Shown piece after piece: positions 53,883 to 63,992 of a stretch of 64,000 nucleotides of DNA. Each line of letters opens with the position of its first letter. Within the stretch, counting starts at the first letter, position 1. The DNA is taken from the NCBI GenBank assembly GCA_031181145.1, contig JAPSLB010000004.1, positions 1-64,000 of the forward strand. Reading direction: 5' to 3'. Source of the stretch: Microvirga sp. (lineage in GTDB: Bacteria; Pseudomonadota; Alphaproteobacteria; Rhizobiales; Beijerinckiaceae). The translations under genes and the position numbers were made by a program. The notes beneath the pieces are model-generated. The model worked only from the letters and a program-made list of their open reading frames with translations, had not been told where the DNA came from and did no database searches.

Positions 53883-53917
53883 TCAGCGAAAGCCGGACCC
53901 ACTTTTCCACATGATGC
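53883..53917 (-). repeat. Dispersed GAAAAGTGG repeat, copy 3 (inverted)
   Basis: Reverse complement GCATCATGTGGAAAAGTGGG and TCCGGCTTTCGCTGAC closely matches 17594-17629. It lies in the 260-nt gap after the transpeptidase gene. Confidence 0.6.
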
Positions 53918-53942
53918 GCCGGGCCACCTTTTTTGTGCCCAC

Positions 53943-53958
53943 TTAACCTAAAGGTAAC
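53943..53958 (+). promoter_or_regulatory. Near-consensus CtrA box upstream of the DUF882 gene
   Basis: TTAA-CCTAAAG-GTAAC, one base off TTAA-N7-TTAAC and partly palindromic, about 80-90 nt before the GTG start. Confidence 0.35.
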
Positions 53959-54035
53959 CGTCTTCGGCAAAGATCCTTTCACTATATGCGATTACCGCAT
54001 TTCTCCGAGATGCGGCGAGTAAGACGAGTATCCCA

Positions 54036-55736
54036 GTGAGAGTATTGCGTTCCGACGGCTTGGTGCGTCGCGCCGGCATTGGTCTTGCGGCCATTTTGGC
54101 CGTCATGGTCGGCGGTGTGCGCGGCACGCAGGATGCCATCGCCAACGGCGATACGCGCACCCTGACCTTCTACCACAACAACACCAAGGAAACTCTCACC
54201 GTCACTTTCCGGCGCAACGGCCAATACGATTCAGGCGCCCTGCAGCAGCTCAACTGGTTCCTGCGCGACTGGCGGCGGGGCGAGGCGACGCGCATGGATC
54301 CGCGCCTGTTCGACACGGTGTGGGAAGTCTATCGGGAGGTGGGCTCGAGAGCGCCCGTCCATGTGAACTCGGCCTATCGCTCGCCCCGAACCAATGCCAT
54401 GCTGCGCCGCCGCTCCAGCGGGGTAGCCAAGAACAGCCAGCACATGCAGGGCAAGGCTCTCGACTTCTACCTGCCCGATGTGCCTGCCGCGCGTCTGCGC
54501 GCCGTCGGCATGAAGCTTCAGAGGGGTGGCGTCGGCTATTATCCCAACGCCTACACGCCTTTCGTGCATCTGGACGTCGGCAGCGTGCGCGCCTGGCCAC
54601 GCATGACCCGCGACCAGCTCGCGCGCATCTTCCCCGACGGCAAGACGGTGCATATCCCCGCCGACGGCAGGCCTCTCCCGGGTTACGAAATGGCCAGGGC
54701 CGAAGTACTCGCCAGGGGCGGCACGGTGGCGGGCTACAGCGCCTATGCGGACGCCGAAGAGGCTATCGCCGGGCAGCAGCCGCAACGCAAGAGCTTCTGG
54801 GCCACCCTCTTCGGTCTGGGCGACGACGAGGCAGAGGACGTGGAGGAGATCCGCACGGCGTCGCGTCCCAGCAGCACCCTCATGGCGTCCCGCAGCGCGT
54901 CGGGCAACTACTACGCGGATGACGGCAACGCGTCGCCCATGGCCGCCCTGCGCCAGTACGAGAACAGGAATGCTCCGGCCGCGCGCCGAGCCCCAGTGCA
55001 AGCCCCCGTGGCGGTGGCGCAGGCGCGCCCCGAGCCCCCGCCCGCGCCTGCGGTCGTGGCTGCGATGGCGCCGGCTCTGCGCGAGGATCTTTCGCCTCCT
55101 GCGGCGGCTCCCCTTCCCCCCACCCGGATCAGCGGCCTGCCGAGCACGGTCGAGACCGCAAGCGGCCCGACGCTCGCCTGGCAGCAGGGGCCGGGCGTGC
55201 AGAACGATCTCTCGATCGGCAAGGGCATGGCCTTCGCGCCGCTGCCGCCGCGCCGCCCGGGCGCGGGACCGGACGACGCGGCAGAGACCACCGCCCTCGC
55301 CTATGCGCCGCTGCCGCCGGCACGCCCCGGCGCGCTCGCCGCGACGAACCCGATCCCGGTGTTGAGCGAGTTGCGCGGCTCGGCGGAGGTTGCGGTCGCA
55401 AGCTCCGCCCCCCTGCCTCCCCGACGTCCCGAACGCGCCATCGTCGTGGCCGCCGCGAACCCCGTCGATATTCCCGTGACGGGCTCGACGCCGAAGCCCC
55501 CTGCAAAAACCCCGCCGAAGGATCTCAAGGTGAAGACGGCTGCCGTTCCTGAGGTCAAGGCGCCTGCGGCCAAAGCTCCTCCGGCCAAGGCGCCGGAGAA
55601 GCCGGTAAGCGCGCTGAGCGCCCTGATGTCGGCCGAGCCCAGCATCCATATAGGCTTCTCCAGCAAACCGGTGGGCGATCTGGCGACGAACAGGTTCACA
55701 GGACCGGCGGTCAAGCCGCTCCCGGTGGTGCAATGA
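54036..55736 (+). CDS. DUF882 / M15-like D,D-carboxypeptidase-type protein with long Pro/Ala tail
   Basis: 566 residues from a GTG at 54036. Signal or anchor about 12-38. The DUF882 domain (about 40-200) has VNSAYRSPRTN, SQHMQGKALDFYLPD and PFVHLDVGSVRAW, the His/Asp/His zinc pattern of M15 peptidases. The remaining 350 residues are Pro/Ala-rich with repeats such as PLPPRRPG and PAKAPEKP, probably extended in the periplasm. It may trim peptidoglycan, in keeping with the upstream L,D-transpeptidase. Confidence 0.87.
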   Translation: MRVLRSDGLVRRAGIGLAAILAVMVGGVRGTQDAIANGDTRTLTFYHNNTKETLTVTFRRNGQYDSGALQQLNWFLRDWRRGEATRMDPRLFDTVWEVYREVGSRAPVHVNSAYRSPRTNAMLRRRSSGVAKNSQHMQGKALDFYLPDVPAARLRAVGMKLQRGGVGYYPNAYTPFVHLDVGSVRAWPRMTRDQLARIFPDGKTVHIPADGRPLPGYEMARAEVLARGGTVAGYSAYADAEEAIAGQQPQRKSFWATLFGLGDDEAEDVEEIRTASRPSSTLMASRSASGNYYADDGNASPMAALRQYENRNAPAARRAPVQAPVAVAQARPEPPPAPAVVAAMAPALREDLSPPAAAPLPPTRISGLPSTVETASGPTLAWQQGPGVQNDLSIGKGMAFAPLPPRRPGAGPDDAAETTALAYAPLPPARPGALAATNPIPVLSELRGSAEVAVASSAPLPPRRPERAIVVAAANPVDIPVTGSTPKPPAKTPPKDLKVKTAAVPEVKAPAAKAPPAKAPEKPVSALSALMSAEPSIHIGFSSKPVGDLATNRFTGPAVKPLPVVQ

Positions 55737-55737
55737 A

Positions 55738-55768
55738 GAAAGGCCCCCTGTTCGGGGCCCTTCTCACG
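55738..55768. terminator. Bidirectional terminator between DUF882 and DUF1989 genes
   Basis: AAAGGCCCC and GGGGCCCTT arms with a short loop, between convergent genes; T-rich ends on both sides are short. Confidence 0.65.
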
Positions 55769-55769
55769 T

Positions 55770-56630
55770 TCAGTCGCCGTGCCTGCGGCTATAGCCGTTG
55801 CGAGCCGGAGACGCCCATCCGGCAGGCGTCGCCTTCGGCTTGTAGATCTCGACGAGCAGCGGATGGCACACGGCCGTATCGCTCGAATGCTCCGAGCTGC
55901 AATCGCCGCCGGGACAGGCCGACAAGGCGCCGAGAAGATCGATCTCCGCGAAGAGCTCGAGATAATCACCCGGGCGCACGGGGCTCGCCTTCATAAAGTA
56001 CTGTCCCGTGTCGCGGGTGAAGCCGGTGCACATGAAGACGTTGAGCACGTCGTGCACGGCGGTTTCCACCGCCTTGCGCGGGCGGCCGACCTTGTCGGCG
56101 AGCGCGCGCGTGAGGTTCGAGTGGCAGCAATGGTGATACTCGTGTCCGGAAAGGAGCTTGTGCGTGTAGGGGTCGCAGCGCGTTCCGATCACGTCGTGCA
56201 CGGAGCCGCCGAACTCGTCGAACCCATACCAGTCGAGCGTATCATGCGTGATGGTCGCCATGGGCCTCAGATAGGGCAGGCATGACCAGAGCTGGTCCCC
56301 AGTGGACAGATGCGTGCCGTGAAGGGCGCGCGTCTTGCCGGAGAAGAAGCGTTCGTCGAGGTCCTCCGCCGCCCACAGGTTCAGGTCTCCGACCTGCGGT
56401 CCTTCGATGCTCACAATGCGAAAGAAGGAGCCGGCCGGCACGGGGAAGCAGCGCGCCTCGCGCGGCGGAACGACCACCTCGTCCACCTTCTTCCACCCCT
56501 CCCGGGCGGCCTGATAGGCGGCAAGATCCGGCCTGGGAAGGGTGTCGACCGGATAGCAGATGACTGGCGGAATCCTCCGGCGCTCCTCGGCATCCTGGGG
56601 CTGCGGGACTTCGTTGCGCGCTTTCTTCAT
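55770..56630 (-). CDS. DUF1989 (urea carboxylase-associated) family protein
   Basis: 286 residues. Family text includes VVPPREARCFPVPAGSFFRI, VGDLNLWAAEDLDERFFSGK and VLNVFMCTGFTRDTG, with a Cys-containing metal-type cluster SACPGGDCSS. Some DUF1989 proteins are carboxyguanidine deiminase subunits beside urea carboxylase. Here there is no carboxylase or allophanate hydrolase nearby and it is a single long copy, so the function is open. Confidence 0.82.
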   Translation of the reverse strand: MKKARNEVPQPQDAEERRRIPPVICYPVDTLPRPDLAAYQAAREGWKKVDEVVVPPREARCFPVPAGSFFRIVSIEGPQVGDLNLWAAEDLDERFFSGKTRALHGTHLSTGDQLWSCLPYLRPMATITHDTLDWYGFDEFGGSVHDVIGTRCDPYTHKLLSGHEYHHCCHSNLTRALADKVGRPRKAVETAVHDVLNVFMCTGFTRDTGQYFMKASPVRPGDYLELFAEIDLLGALSACPGGDCSSEHSSDTAVCHPLLVEIYKPKATPAGWASPARNGYSRRHGD

Positions 56631-56928
56631 GCACCTCTCCTGGGGATCCGATGGTCCGTCGTCACGATATAGAAGGGCGGCGCAGACGGCGACAACACAA
56701 GAGTTCTAAGAGAGCTTTCGCTGACTCCAGACCTCCCGTCCAATCGCGGCTGAGCCGGGAACGCCTTCGCTTGCCGGATCTGCAGCAGGCGTGAGCGGCG
56801 TCCGGAGCGCATTGCCGGTACTCCCTTCGGGCATCCCTCCCCTTCCGCCCTATGCATCGCCTGCTTAAGGGTGATCGATTCACGTGTTCCGCGGCTCTAC
56901 ATATCACCCGTGATGCATGGAGCAGACC
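56631..56928. other. 298-nt intergenic region
   Basis: No gene, repeat or clear terminator seen. It should hold the promoters of the divergent DUF1989 gene and the 46-residue membrane protein. Confidence 0.4.
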
Positions 56929-57069
56929 ATGGACGACGAGGATGACGACAGGCTGCTCGGGATTCTGCCCGGTTCGCCTGCCAGCAACGATCTCGCCCGG
57001 ATCATGGATTGGGTCGGCCTGTCGGCCGCTATGGGCATGATTGTGTTCGCGGTGGTCCTGGCTGCGTGA
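56929..57069 (+). CDS. 46-residue membrane microprotein, unrecognised
   Basis: Begins MDDEDDDRLLGILPGSPASN; a hydrophobic C-terminal helix (about 29-46, WVGLSAAMGMIVFAVVLAA) ends at a TGA. GGAG stands six bases before the ATG. The layout is an acidic cytoplasmic head and one tail-type membrane helix. No family recognised. It lies 141 nt before the PAS histidine kinase gene and could be co-transcribed. Confidence 0.6.
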   Translation: MDDEDDDRLLGILPGSPASNDLARIMDWVGLSAAMGMIVFAVVLAA

Positions 57070-57210
57070 CCGGCCCTCGCAGGAGGGCTCCCGCGTCCGG
57101 AAAATCAAGTCCGGCCCGGCTTTGCCGCGTTGCGCCTTGGAACATTGATCTCACCCGACAATTCCTAACCAAGATATCTCGGAAACGAGCCCGATCAGGA
57201 GCGGAACTCC

Positions 57211-58923
57211 GTGGATGCGCTCTTCAACCAGGCGACAGTCGGCCTTGCAGAGTGCGATCTGAGTGGATGCATTCTGCGGGCGAACGACTACTTCTGCGAC
57301 ATGCTTGCGCGCAGCCGCGAGGAATTGCTCGGGCGCCATCTCAGCGACATTGTTCATCCGGATGATCTGCCACGGACCGAAGCGCTTCTCGCCGGGCTGT
57401 TGAGGGAGGATCGTTACGAGGTCGAGAAACGGTACCTGCGTCCTGACAATTCCATCGTCTGGACTCACACCGCTGCGACCCTGATCCGCGACCAGGCGGG
57501 CCGGCCGGAGAAGGCGCTGGCCGTATGCATCGATGTATCATACTATAGGCAACTCGAACAGATCCTGCGGGAGAGCGAGGAACGCTTCCGCCTTCTGGCG
57601 AATTCGGTGCCGGACCTCGTCTGGATCACCGACGCCGAGGGCTACGTCACCTACACCAACGAGCGCTGGACCAAGTACACGGGCCTCCCTCGGGATGAGG
57701 CGCTCGGCGAGGGATGGATCAGAACCGTTCACCCCGACGACGTCGAACGGACGCTGCAGGTTTGGGCCGAGATTCGCGCGCGCGGCACGAGCTATGAAAC
57801 GGAGTTTCGATATCGTCGACACGACGGCGTCTATCGTTGGCACGTCGTCAGAGCCAATCCTCATCGCCACGCTATGAGCGGCGATATTCTGGCCTGGTTC
57901 GGCAGCTCCACAGACATTCATGAACGCAAGCTGACAGAGGCGGTGCTGCGCGAAAGCGAGCAGAGGCTTCGCGCCACCTATGAGCAGGCGGCTATCGGGA
58001 TCGGCGAAGTCGACATCGATGGCCGGTTCATTCGGGTCAATGAGCGGCTTTGCACGATCAGCGGCTACGACCGCGCCGAACTGCTCGCCATGTCTCTGGG
58101 GGATATCACGCATCCGGAGGACCGGAGTGCCGAAATCGAGATGTTTCGCAAGCAGATGTCGGGAGAAATCCCATCCTACTCCATCGAGAAGCGCATCATT
58201 CACAAGGACGGGCACCCCGTCTGGATCGGGGTTTCGGCGTCCCGGGTGGACGATATGAACGAGCGTCCGATGTACGGCATCCGGGTCATTCGCGACATCT
58301 CCGTCAGGAAGCGCGCCGAGGCGAGCCAAGACCTGCTCATCAACGAGTTGAACCATCGGGTGAAGAACACGCTAACGACCGTGCAGTCCATCGCGCGGCA
58401 GACCCTGCACAATGCATGTACGCCTGCGCAGGCCGCGGAAGACCTGGAAAGCCGTCTCCTGGCCCTGTCCCGGGCCCACGATGTCCTGACCCGCGAGAAT
58501 TGGGAAGGGGCGCGCTTCTCGGACATCGTCACGGAGGCCATTGCACCTTACCTGAACCGGGGCAAGGGACGCTTCCATATGAAGGGGCCGGAAACCCGCC
58601 TGACACCGCAGCAGGCTCTCGCCCTTGCCATGGCGCTCCAGGAACTCGCCGTCAACGCCGCCAAGTACGGCTCCCTGTCCAACGACGAGGGCCTGGTGAG
58701 CATCGAATGGTACCATAAGGAGGCAGCAGACGGATTGCACCTGCTCCTCACCTGGAAGGAAAGCGGCGGCCCAGCGGTGGAGCCCCCGACCCGGCGCGGC
58801 TTCGGCACGCGGCTCATCGAGCGCAGTCTCGCCCGCGAGCTCGAGGCGCAGATGAAGATCGACTTCCTGCCGGAGGGGGTCGTCTTCACGGCGAACATCC
58901 CCGGCATGAGCGGAGATGTCTAG
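57211..58923 (+). CDS. HWE-type sensor histidine kinase with three PAS domains
   Basis: 570 residues from a GTG at 57211. PAS/PAC units at about 1-115, 122-245 and 250-370 (for example DLVWITDAEGYVTYTNERWT). Then the HWE kinase: phospho-acceptor His382 in LINELNHRVKNTLTTVQSIA, the WE signature in LTRENWEGARFSDIV, and the ATPase with LQELAVNAAKYGSLS and GFGTRLIERSL. There are no membrane segments, so it is a soluble sensor. The signal (light, redox or ligand) and partner regulator are unknown; no receiver gene is adjacent. Confidence 0.93.
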   Translation: MDALFNQATVGLAECDLSGCILRANDYFCDMLARSREELLGRHLSDIVHPDDLPRTEALLAGLLREDRYEVEKRYLRPDNSIVWTHTAATLIRDQAGRPEKALAVCIDVSYYRQLEQILRESEERFRLLANSVPDLVWITDAEGYVTYTNERWTKYTGLPRDEALGEGWIRTVHPDDVERTLQVWAEIRARGTSYETEFRYRRHDGVYRWHVVRANPHRHAMSGDILAWFGSSTDIHERKLTEAVLRESEQRLRATYEQAAIGIGEVDIDGRFIRVNERLCTISGYDRAELLAMSLGDITHPEDRSAEIEMFRKQMSGEIPSYSIEKRIIHKDGHPVWIGVSASRVDDMNERPMYGIRVIRDISVRKRAEASQDLLINELNHRVKNTLTTVQSIARQTLHNACTPAQAAEDLESRLLALSRAHDVLTRENWEGARFSDIVTEAIAPYLNRGKGRFHMKGPETRLTPQQALALAMALQELAVNAAKYGSLSNDEGLVSIEWYHKEAADGLHLLLTWKESGGPAVEPPTRRGFGTRLIERSLARELEAQMKIDFLPEGVVFTANIPGMSGDV

Positions 58924-58936
58924 AGCATCGTGCGGA

Positions 58937-58970
58937 GAGGCCCCGCCCGGCCGGGCGGGGCCGGTCTTTC
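58937..58970 (+). terminator. Intrinsic terminator after the histidine kinase
   Basis: GGCCCCGCCC-GGCC-GGGCGGGGCC followed by GGTCTTTCGT, a very stable stem between convergent genes. Confidence 0.75.
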
Positions 58971-58971
58971 G

Positions 58972-60735
<1,764 letters not shown>

Positions 60736-60825
60736 TTGTTCCTCCCGAATGATGCCCTACCCGGCCTTTGCCGTTGTCTCCTTCGGCCCGGGCGACCCGA
60801 AGGAATTATTGGGACCCGCCTCCCC

Positions 60826-61107
60826 TCACACCGTGCGAAACACCAGCGCGGCATAAAGGAGCGACAGGCCCGAAGCCCACCACAGTCCGGGACCGACAAG
60901 TCCAAGCCACGCGAGGTGGATGAAGGCGGAGCCCAGGAGAGAAATGAAAAGGCGGTCGCCGCGCGTGGTCGGAATGCGCAGGATGCCCACCCGCTCGGTT
61001 TCGGGGCGGTAGATCGCGAGCAGGGTCATGACGACGAGCAGGCCCGCGATGCCCGCGAAGAACAGACCCGTCTGCCAGGTCCACGCCATCCAGCTCAGGT
61101 CGGGCAT
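60826..61107 (-). CDS. glpU: DUF2160 membrane protein (GlpU-like)
   Basis: 93 residues from the ATG at 61107, with GAGGAGG upstream. Three hydrophobic helices (about 5-28, 48-64, 70-90). DUF2160 proteins occur almost only inside this type of glycerol ABC operon, role unknown. Starts 10 nt after glpQ. Confidence 0.82.
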   Translation of the reverse strand: MPDLSWMAWTWQTGLFFAGIAGLLVVMTLLAIYRPETERVGILRIPTTRGDRLFISLLGSAFIHLAWLGLVGPGLWWASGLSLLYAALVFRTV

Positions 61108-61117
61108 GCGCGCCTCC

Positions 61118-62002
61118 TCAGACCCGCCCCAGGGCAAAGCCCTTGGCGATGTAGTTGCGGACGAACCAGATCACGAGCGCGCCGGGAATGATGGTGAGGA
61201 CGCCCGCCGCCGCGAGCAGCCCCCAGTCCATGCCGGAGGCCGACACCGTGCGCGTCATCGTGGCCGCGATGGGTTTGGCGTTGACCGTCGTCAGCGTACG
61301 CGCCAGCAGCAGCTCCACCCAGGAGAACATGAAGCAGAAGAACGCCGCAACGCCGACGCCCGACGCAATGAGCGGCATGAAGATCTTCACGAAGAAGCGC
61401 GGGAAGGAATAACCGTCGATGGCCGCCGTCTCGTCGATCTCGCGCGGCACGCCAGACATGAAGCCTTCGAGGATCCAGACCGCGAGGGGTACATTGAAGA
61501 GGCAATGCGCCAGCGCCACGGCCCACGGCGTGTCAAAGAGGCCGATGGCGGAGTAGAGATTGAAGAAGGGCAGCGCGAAGACCGCGGGCGGCGCCATGCG
61601 GTTGGTGAGAAGCCAGAAGAACAGGTGCTTGTCGCCAAGGAACCGGTAGCGGGAGAACGCATAGGCGGCGGGCAGCGCAAAGGCGATCGACAGCACCGTG
61701 TTGATCAGCACGTAGGTGAGCGAGTTGATATAGCCCGAGTACCAGCTCCGGTCCGTGAAGATCGTGACGTAGTTGTCGAAGGTGAGGTTCTGCGGCCAGA
61801 GGGTGAGGCCCGAGGTGATCTCCGTGTTCGTCTTCAGGCTCATGATCACGAGCCAGTAGATCGGCAGCATCAGGAACAGGAGATAGAGCGTCATCACCGC
61901 CACGCGCCCGTTCACGCGCGGGCCCGCGAGGGCCTTGTTCGCCGCCAGCGGGGCTGCCTTCGCCTTGACGTCGTGCGACCTGATAACGACGGAATCTGTC
62001 AT
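61118..62002 (-). CDS. glpQ: ABC transporter permease (GlpQ-like)
   Basis: 294 residues, six membrane helices. The EAA loop contacting the ATPase is GFMSGVPREIDETAAIDGYS, typical of MalG-type permeases. Overlaps glpP by 4 nt (ATGA). It forms the heteromeric channel with GlpP. Confidence 0.9.
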   Translation of the reverse strand: MTDSVVIRSHDVKAKAAPLAANKALAGPRVNGRVAVMTLYLLFLMLPIYWLVIMSLKTNTEITSGLTLWPQNLTFDNYVTIFTDRSWYSGYINSLTYVLINTVLSIAFALPAAYAFSRYRFLGDKHLFFWLLTNRMAPPAVFALPFFNLYSAIGLFDTPWAVALAHCLFNVPLAVWILEGFMSGVPREIDETAAIDGYSFPRFFVKIFMPLIASGVGVAAFFCFMFSWVELLLARTLTTVNAKPIAATMTRTVSASGMDWGLLAAAGVLTIIPGALVIWFVRNYIAKGFALGRV

Positions 62003-62895
62003 GCCTCGGCTCTTTCCTTCTTAGCATCCACGTTGATCATGATGGTGTAGAAGACCCAGCAGATGGCGAGGATGATCAGGTTGTAGACGAGCGACATGGC
62101 GGCCGCCTTGCCGAGATCGAACTGCCCAAGGGCGAGCTTCACCAGATCGATGGACAGGAAGGTCGTGGCGTTGCCGGGACCGCCGCCGGTGAGAACGAAG
62201 GGCTCAGTGTAGATCATGAACGAATCCATGAAGCGCAGGAGCACCGCGATCAGCAGCACCCGGCGCATCTTCGGCAGCTGAATGGTGCGGAACACGGCCC
62301 AGCGCGAGGCGCCGTCGATGCGCGCAGCCTGATAATAGGCGTCGGGAATGGATTTCAGGCCCGCATAGCACAGGAGCGCGACCAGGCTCGTCCAGTGCCA
62401 CACATCCATGACCACGATGGTGATCCATGCATCCAGCGGGTCGCCGGTATAATTGTAGTCGATCCCGAGATGGTTCACGAGCCATCCGAGCAAACCGATG
62501 TCGCCGCGGGCGAAAACCTGCCAGATCGTGCCGACCACATTCCACGGAATCAGTAGCGGCAGGGCCATCAAAACGAGGCTGAGCGCCACGGTCCAGCCCT
62601 CGCGGGGCATGGAGAGGGCCACCAGGATTCCGAGCGGCACCTCGATCAGAAGGATGATCGCGGAGAACAGCAGCGTGCGCCAGAGCGCGTCGAAGAAGCG
62701 CCCGCCCAGATCCGTATCCCGGTCGAGCAGTTCCTGGAACCATCCCACGCCGTTCCAGAAGAACTGGTTGTTTCCGAAGGTGTCCTGGACGGAATAGTTC
62801 ACCACCGTCATCAGCGGCAGAACCGCCGAGAAGGCGACGATGAGAAAGACGGGCAGGACCAGGAGCCAGGCCTTGTTGTTGGCGGTCTTCGTCAT
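61999..62895 (-). CDS. glpP: ABC transporter permease (GlpP-like)
   Basis: 298 residues from the ATG at 62895, which overlaps the glpT stop (ATGA) and has GGGAGGGAAGG upstream within glpT. Six membrane helices; the EAA loop is GLKSIPDAYYQAARIDGASR. MalF-type partner of GlpQ. Confidence 0.9.
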   Translation of the reverse strand: MTKTANNKAWLLVLPVFLIVAFSAVLPLMTVVNYSVQDTFGNNQFFWNGVGWFQELLDRDTDLGGRFFDALWRTLLFSAIILLIEVPLGILVALSMPREGWTVALSLVLMALPLLIPWNVVGTIWQVFARGDIGLLGWLVNHLGIDYNYTGDPLDAWITIVVMDVWHWTSLVALLCYAGLKSIPDAYYQAARIDGASRWAVFRTIQLPKMRRVLLIAVLLRFMDSFMIYTEPFVLTGGGPGNATTFLSIDLVKLALGQFDLGKAAAMSLVYNLIILAICWVFYTIMINVDAKKERAEA

Positions 62896-63992
62896 GCGGC
62901 CTTCCCTCCCAGCGGCTCGCCGGCGACAAGGCGCCCATCGGCGTAGATGTGGATGTGATGCGGATCGAGGCGGAGCGAAGCCTCCTCCCCGCCGACCGCG
63001 AGGCTCTCCGGAACGCTCGCGGCGAGCATTTGCCCGTTCATGTCCACCCGCGCGATGCGCGCGCGGCCGATATCGTCGATCCGGCGGATCCTGACGGGCA
63101 GACCTGCGCCCCTCGGCTGAAGCTGGACGAATTCGGGCCGGATGCCGAGTTCGATCCGCTCGCTCTTCGCGAGGTTCAGGTAGCCGCGCTGAAGCCGAAC
63201 GGGCTCGTTGCCCAGATAGGCGGTGTCGCCCTCCACGCGACAAGGCAGGATGTTCATGCCCGGCGAGCCGATGAAATGGCCGACGAAGGTGTGAGCGGGG
63301 CGCACGAACAGCTCCTCCGGCGTTCCGGTCTGCACGACGGAGCCGTCATGCATGACGACGACCTTGTCGGCGAAGGTGAGCGCCTCGGTCTGATCGTGCG
63401 TGACGTAGATCATGGTGATGTCGAGCGCCCGGTGGATCTCCTTCAACGTGGAGCGCAGCTGCCACTTGAGATGCGGGTCGATCACGGTCAGCGGTTCGTC
63501 GAAGAGGATCGCCGTCACGTCGGACCGCACGAGTCCGCGGCCGAGCGAGATTTTCTGCTTCATATCCGCCGTGAGATTGCTGGCCCTGCGGTCGAGAACG
63601 GACGTCAGGTCCAGCAGGCGCGCGATCTCTTCCACCCGCCTGGCCGTTCTGTCCTTCGGGACACGGCGGTTCTTGAGAGGGAACGCGAGGTTCTCGCGCA
63701 CCGTCATCGTGTCGTACACGACCGGGAACTGGAACACCTGCGCGATGTTCCGGGCTTCCGTGGCCAAGTCCGTCACATCGCGGTCGTCGAACAGGATGCG
63801 ACCGCGGGTCGGCCGCACGAGCCCCGAGATGATGTTGAGCAGAGTGGTCTTTCCGCAGCCCGAAGGACCCAGCAGCGCGTAGGCGCCGCCCTGGGCCCAT
63901 ACGTGATTGATCTCCTTCAGGGCATAATCCTGCGGCGTTCGCGGATCGGAATTGTAGGCATGGGCGAGATGGTCGAGAGTGATGCGCGCCAT
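62892..63992 (-). CDS. glpT: ABC transporter ATPase (GlpT-like) with altered signature
   Basis: 366 residues. Walker A GPSGCGKT at 42-49, Q-loop VFQFPVVYD near 87-94 and Walker B AILFDE at 161-166. The C-terminal regulatory domain (about 240-366) has GIRPEFVQL. Where LSGGQ should be, the protein has LTADMKQ (140-146), and the D-loop reads LTVIDP. The glpS partner ATPase presumably lies just beyond the right edge. The protein is complete, ending 8 nt from the edge. Confidence 0.87.
   Translation of the reverse strand: MARITLDHLAHAYNSDPRTPQDYALKEINHVWAQGGAYALLGPSGCGKTTLLNIISGLVRPTRGRILFDDRDVTDLATEARNIAQVFQFPVVYDTMTVRENLAFPLKNRRVPKDRTARRVEEIARLLDLTSVLDRRASNLTADMKQKISLGRGLVRSDVTAILFDEPLTVIDPHLKWQLRSTLKEIHRALDITMIYVTHDQTEALTFADKVVVMHDGSVVQTGTPEELFVRPAHTFVGHFIGSPGMNILPCRVEGDTAYLGNEPVRLQRGYLNLAKSERIELGIRPEFVQLQPRGAGLPVRIRRIDDIGRARIARVDMNGQMLAASVPESLAVGGEEASLRLDPHHIHIYADGRLVAGEPLGGKAA

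Noticed and set aside
56631-56928. Guanidine riboswitch before the DUF1989 gene
   Set aside because: No recognisable ykkC or mini-ykkC motif seen in the upstream gap.
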